From assembly GCA_021777365.1 (NCBI GenBank), contig JAJYDP010000178.1:1-8584 (forward strand): a stretch of 8,584 bases of DNA. Direction: 5' to 3'. A program made the position numbers and the translations under genes. The notes below the pieces were generated by a model. It saw only the letters and a program-made list of their open reading frames with translations. It was not told the DNA's origin and searched no databases. This stretch comes from Chloroflexota bacterium (GTDB taxonomy: Bacteria; Chloroflexota; Limnocylindria; Limnocylindrales; CSP1-4). Shown here one piece after another: positions 5,609-8,584 of the stretch. Within the stretch, counting starts at the first letter, position 1; each line of letters starts with the position of its first letter.

Positions 5609-6361
5609 ATGCGTCCGATCCTCGAGGCGCGCGATCTCACCAAGACGTACCGGGCGGGCGACGGCGAGGTGAGGGCGCTGCAGGGGATCTCGCTGGCGGT
5701 CGAGCCCGGGGAGTTCGTCGCGTTCATGGGGCCGTCCGGCAGCGGCAAGACGACGCTGCTCCAGCTGCTGGGCGGCCTGGACCGGCCGACATCCGGCGAG
5801 GTCGTGCTCGAGGGCGTGACGATCTCGTCGATGCACGACGACGAGGCCACCCGGCTGCGGCGCGACAAGACGGGCTTCGTGTTCCAGGCCTTCAACCTCG
5901 TGCCGCTCCTGTCGGCGCGGGAGAACGTCGCGCTGCCCTTCCTGCTGGCAGGCTCCGGCCCGGGGGATCCCGACGTGCGGGCCCGCGTCGACGATGCGCT
6001 CCGCCTGGTCGACCTGGACGCGAAGGCGGACCGCCGCCCGTCCGAGCTCGCGTTCGGCGAGCAGCAGCGCGTGGCGATCGCGCGCGCCATCGCCGGCCGT
6101 CCCGCGATCCTGTTCGCGGACGAACCGACGGGCAACCTCGACTATGCGACCGGCATCGAGATCCTCGAGTACCTGTACCGCTCGTGCGCCGAGCGGGGGC
6201 AGACGGTCGTGCTCGTCACGCACGACGCGCAGGCGGGCGCGTACGCGGACCGGGTGCTCTTCCTCCGGGACGGCCGCGTCCTCGAGGAGATCGGGCTGGG
6301 GCGGCGCAGCGAGCACCCGGCGCGACCGCTCATCGAGCGGCTCGCGCTGCTCGGGCAGTAA
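5609..6361 (+). CDS. ABC transporter ATP-binding protein (LolD/MacB type)
   Basis: A 250-residue cytoplasmic ATPase subunit of an ABC exporter or lipoprotein-release type system. In order: an A-loop aromatic near Y14; Walker A GPSGSGKTT (41-49); Q-loop FQAFNLVPLLSARENV (92-107), in the form usual for the LolD/MacB group; signature 147-151; Walker B AILFADEP (166-173) with E172 as catalytic base; D-loop GNLD (175-178); and H-loop H205 in LVTHD. The signature is odd: it reads LAFGE, where LSGGE is expected, so the serine that contacts the ATP gamma phosphate and the first glycine are both replaced (A148, F149). All other motifs are intact and the following EQQRVAIARA is canonical, so a frameshift is excluded. 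AGGAG six bases before ATG fixes the start. The stop is five bases from the permease start, so the two are translated together. Confidence 0.95.
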   Translation: MRPILEARDLTKTYRAGDGEVRALQGISLAVEPGEFVAFMGPSGSGKTTLLQLLGGLDRPTSGEVVLEGVTISSMHDDEATRLRRDKTGFVFQAFNLVPLLSARENVALPFLLAGSGPGDPDVRARVDDALRLVDLDAKADRRPSELAFGEQQRVAIARAIAGRPAILFADEPTGNLDYATGIEILEYLYRSCAERGQTVVLVTHDAQAGAYADRVLFLRDGRVLEEIGLGRRSEHPARPLIERLALLGQ

Positions 6362-6366
6362 CGAGC

Positions 6367-8584
6367 GTGCTCGGCCCCGCGTGGCTCGGGCTGCGGACGC
6401 TGCGGCGCCGCCCGCTGCGGACCGCCCTGACGGTGGCCGGCATCGCGATCGGGGTGGCGCTCGTGTTCGCCGCGCTGTCCGTCGATGCCGCCGCGTCGTC
6501 CGGTGCCGCGGGCTACGCCGCCCAGCTCGATGGGCGCGCCGACCTGGCGGTGCAGGCCTTCGGGGAGGGGACGCTCTCGCAGGCGACCGTCGCCACCATC
6601 GACGCCACCTCGGGGGTGCTCGCGACCTCGCCGCAGGTCCGCCGGCCGTCGTTCGCCTGGGCCTCTCCGGGCGCCGGCCCGGGATCGTCGCCGGGAACCG
6701 GCGCCACGGCGCCCGCCGGGTCCCTGGCGGGGATCGGATCTGTTGGCTCGTCGGGCCTCGGCGCCGCGGCTGCGGGCGGAGCACCGGCGGCCTCCGGCGC
6801 CGCCGCCCTCGCGCCGGTCGCGACCAGGTCGCTCGGCGCCGTCACGGTCGTCGGTGTCGACCCGAACGCGTACCGGGCGCTCCACGACGAGTCGCTGGCC
6901 TCCGGGCAGGCGCTCTCGTCCTCCGATGGCGCGGGTGTGGTGCTCGCGGAGCCCTGGGCGGGGGCGCACGGGCTCGCGGTCGGCTCGCGCATCGCGCTGA
7001 TGGGCGGAGGGGGCGAGCGTACCTACGTCGTGCGCGGCATCCTGGCCGCATCCGGTCCCGCGCTGGCGGACGGCGGCGACCTCGCGTGGATGACCATCGC
7101 CTCGGCGCGCGCCCTGTTCGCGCTGCCCGCCGGGTCCGCCGACCTGATCGAGCTGCGCGTCGATCCGGCCGTCGGCGTCCCCGCGGTCGAGAGCCGCCTG
7201 GAGGCCCGGCTGTCGACGCAGCCGTACCTGCTGTCCACGTCCGCCGACGAGGCCGCGGCGCTGGCCGGCGCGTCCAGCAGCCTCGGGACCGGGCTGCTCC
7301 TGGTCGCGGCCGTGGTGCTCTTCGTCGGCGCGCTGCTCGTCTCCGACGCGCTCGCCATGTCCGTCACGGAGCGGACGCGCGAGGTCGGGCTGCTGCGAGC
7401 GGCCGGGGCGACACGCAGGCAGGTCCACGCGATGGTCCTTGCCGAGGCGCTCGGGCTGGGCGCGGCCGGGTCCGTGCTCGGGCTGGTGGTGGGTGCGCTG
7501 GTGGCCGCCGTGCTCGTGCCGGTCGTCGGGTCGGTGACGGGAGCGCCCGTCTCCGGGACGCCGATCGATCCCGGCTCGCTGGCGGTGGCCGTGCTCCTCG
7601 GCCTGCTCGTCACCGTCGTGGCGGCGCTCGGTCCGGCCTGGCGCGCCGGCCGCGTCGCGCCCGTCGAGGCCCTGCGCGCGCCGACACGATCCGCGCCCCC
7701 TGCCGGGCTCGATCGATCGGCGGTCGGCGGGGCGGCCGCGAGCGTGGCCGGGACGGCCGTGCTGGTGCTCGGCGGCGCCGTCACGGCATCGTCGGCCCAG
7801 GGTGGGATCGCCGGGACGGCCGGTCCGCTCGGCGCGCTCGTCGAAGCCGTGGCCGCGGCGCTCGCGATCCTGGTGCTCGTGGTCGCGGCCGGTCTGGTCG
7901 CCCCGCCGGTGCTCCGGCTCTCCGGCGCCATCGTCGGCGCCGTCGCGACCCCGCTCCGCCGGTCCCTCGGCGCGGAGGTGCGGATCGCGCGCCGCTCGGT
8001 GGCACACGACCCCTGGCGCGTCTCCGTCGCCTTCACCGCGCTCGCCACCGGGCTTGCACTCTTCGTCGCGCTGTCGGGCGTGGCCGACGGCATGCGCCGT
8101 GCCGGCGAGGCCTGGATCGCGGACGTGGCCCCTGCGGACTACGCCGTGGTCGCGGTATCGCCCGTGCCCGATTCCTTCGGCACCGAGCTGTCGGCGGTGC
8201 CGGGCGTGCGATCCGTGACGCCCGTCCGCCTGTTCGACGTCGCGATCGCCGGCCGTCGTGCGTCGGCCGTGGCCGTCGACCCCGGGGCGTACGGCGGGCT
8301 GGGGGCGCTGACGGTGGTGGGAGGCGGGTCCCGCACGGCCGCCCTCGCGTCGCTGCAGGCCGGCGGCGCCGCTCTGGTGCCGCAGGCCATCGCCGACCGG
8401 TTCGGCCTGCGGGTCGGCGATTCGCTGGGGCTGCGGACGGCGAGCGGCAGCGTCACGCTCCGCGTGGCCGCCATCGTGGCGCACAGCCTGCCGGGCGCCT
8501 CCGGCGAGTCCGTCGTCGTGTCGCAGTCCGACGCCGCGCGCTCGCTCGGCATTACCGGCGCGTCGATGTTCCTCGTGCGCGCCG
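6367..8584 (+). CDS. ABC transporter permease, FtsX/MacB family, duplicated form (partial, runs off right edge)
   Basis: An open frame from GTG 6367 to the window end (739 full codons, no stop), partner of the ATPase five bases upstream. Residues 8-38 are a basic start (RTLRRRPLRTA) and helix 1, as in MacB/FtsX permeases. Residues about 39-295 are an extracytoplasmic MacB-type domain, with a Gly/Ala/Ser/Pro low-complexity insert at about 100-153. Helices at about 305-328, 360-388 and 404-425 form the first FtsX domain. TERTREVGLLRAAGATRRQV (334-353) is the coupling segment diagnostic of the family. Two further hydrophobic segments (459-477, about 488-515) lead to a second basic segment and helix (about 537-575), then a second extracytoplasmic domain running into the edge. 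The layout is that of long permeases with two fused halves, usually over 800 residues, so the C-terminal helices are missing here. Cargo is unknown. GTG 6367 has only a weak ribosome binding site, consistent with coupling to the ATPase. Confidence 0.9.
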   Translation, partial: MLGPAWLGLRTLRRRPLRTALTVAGIAIGVALVFAALSVDAAASSGAAGYAAQLDGRADLAVQAFGEGTLSQATVATIDATSGVLATSPQVRRPSFAWASPGAGPGSSPGTGATAPAGSLAGIGSVGSSGLGAAAAGGAPAASGAAALAPVATRSLGAVTVVGVDPNAYRALHDESLASGQALSSSDGAGVVLAEPWAGAHGLAVGSRIALMGGGGERTYVVRGILAASGPALADGGDLAWMTIASARALFALPAGSADLIELRVDPAVGVPAVESRLEARLSTQPYLLSTSADEAAALAGASSSLGTGLLLVAAVVLFVGALLVSDALAMSVTERTREVGLLRAAGATRRQVHAMVLAEALGLGAAGSVLGLVVGALVAAVLVPVVGSVTGAPVSGTPIDPGSLAVAVLLGLLVTVVAALGPAWRAGRVAPVEALRAPTRSAPPAGLDRSAVGGAAASVAGTAVLVLGGAVTASSAQGGIAGTAGPLGALVEAVAAALAILVLVVAAGLVAPPVLRLSGAIVGAVATPLRRSLGAEVRIARRSVAHDPWRVSVAFTALATGLALFVALSGVADGMRRAGEAWIADVAPADYAVVAVSPVPDSFGTELSAVPGVRSVTPVRLFDVAIAGRRASAVAVDPGAYGGLGALTVVGGGSRTAALASLQAGGAALVPQAIADRFGLRVGDSLGLRTASGSVTLRVAAIVAHSLPGASGESVVVSQSDAARSLGITGASMFLVRA

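Noticed and set aside
4186..6135. 649-codon open frame on the minus strand opposite the CAP and ABC ATPase genes
   Set aside because: It overlaps two well-supported genes and encodes Arg/Gly-rich repeats with no recognisable family.
6142..8484. 780-codon open frame on the minus strand opposite the permease
   Set aside because: Its product is Arg/Gly/His/Asp-rich low-complexity sequence with no domain, a typical antisense shadow of GC-rich coding DNA. The plus-strand frame from 6367 has clear FtsX/MacB features.

Overview
The window reads as chromosomal DNA from a free-living bacterium with very high GC content (clearly above 65% by eye, not counted). Third-codon positions are almost all G or C, several starts are GTG, and surface proteins carry Pro/Thr-rich tails. 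This fits Actinomycetota or a high-GC Chloroflexota lineage; the sequence alone does not let me choose. There is no transposase, integrase, phage gene or CRISPR array, and the order looks like ordinary core/housekeeping DNA with short intergenic gaps.

Layout. (1) 15-425 (+): small OsmC-family thiol peroxidase-like protein, followed by two near-identical tandem dyads. (2) 533-1816 (-): secreted lipoprotein with a GH26-like glycoside hydrolase domain, convergent with (1). (3) 1944-3203 (+): MFS transporter of the fucose-permease-like group, divergent from the hydrolase. (4) 3291-3367 (-): tRNA-His(GTG) with an encoded CCA and a plausible promoter. (5) 3462-4193 (-): VIT1/CCC1-family iron/manganese transporter. 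(6) 4194-4506: a 313-base divergent intergenic region rich in inverted and direct repeats. (7) 4507-5508 (+): secreted CAP/SCP-domain protein with a long Pro/Thr-rich tail. (8) 5509-5608: structured leader with a candidate -10 box. (9) 5609-6361 and 6367 to beyond the right edge (+): an ABC exporter pair, a LolD/MacB-type ATPase and a long FtsX/MacB-type permease. The permease reading frame stays open from 6367 to 8584 and is cut by the window edge.

How the genes may work together. The ATPase and permease are five bases apart and surely form one transporter. The divergent hydrolase and sugar-permease-like transporter could form a small glycan release and uptake pair, but this is inference from position only. 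The other genes look functionally independent.

The most notable observations are: a degenerate ABC signature (LAFGE in place of LSGGE) in an otherwise canonical ATPase; a four-codon mini-ORF with an ideal Shine-Dalgarno whose stop overlaps the MFS start; and two upstream regions with mutually exclusive hairpins. I did not find convincing evidence of an undescribed biological system. In DNA this GC-rich, short GC-only repeats and hairpins arise easily by chance, and the scores reflect that.
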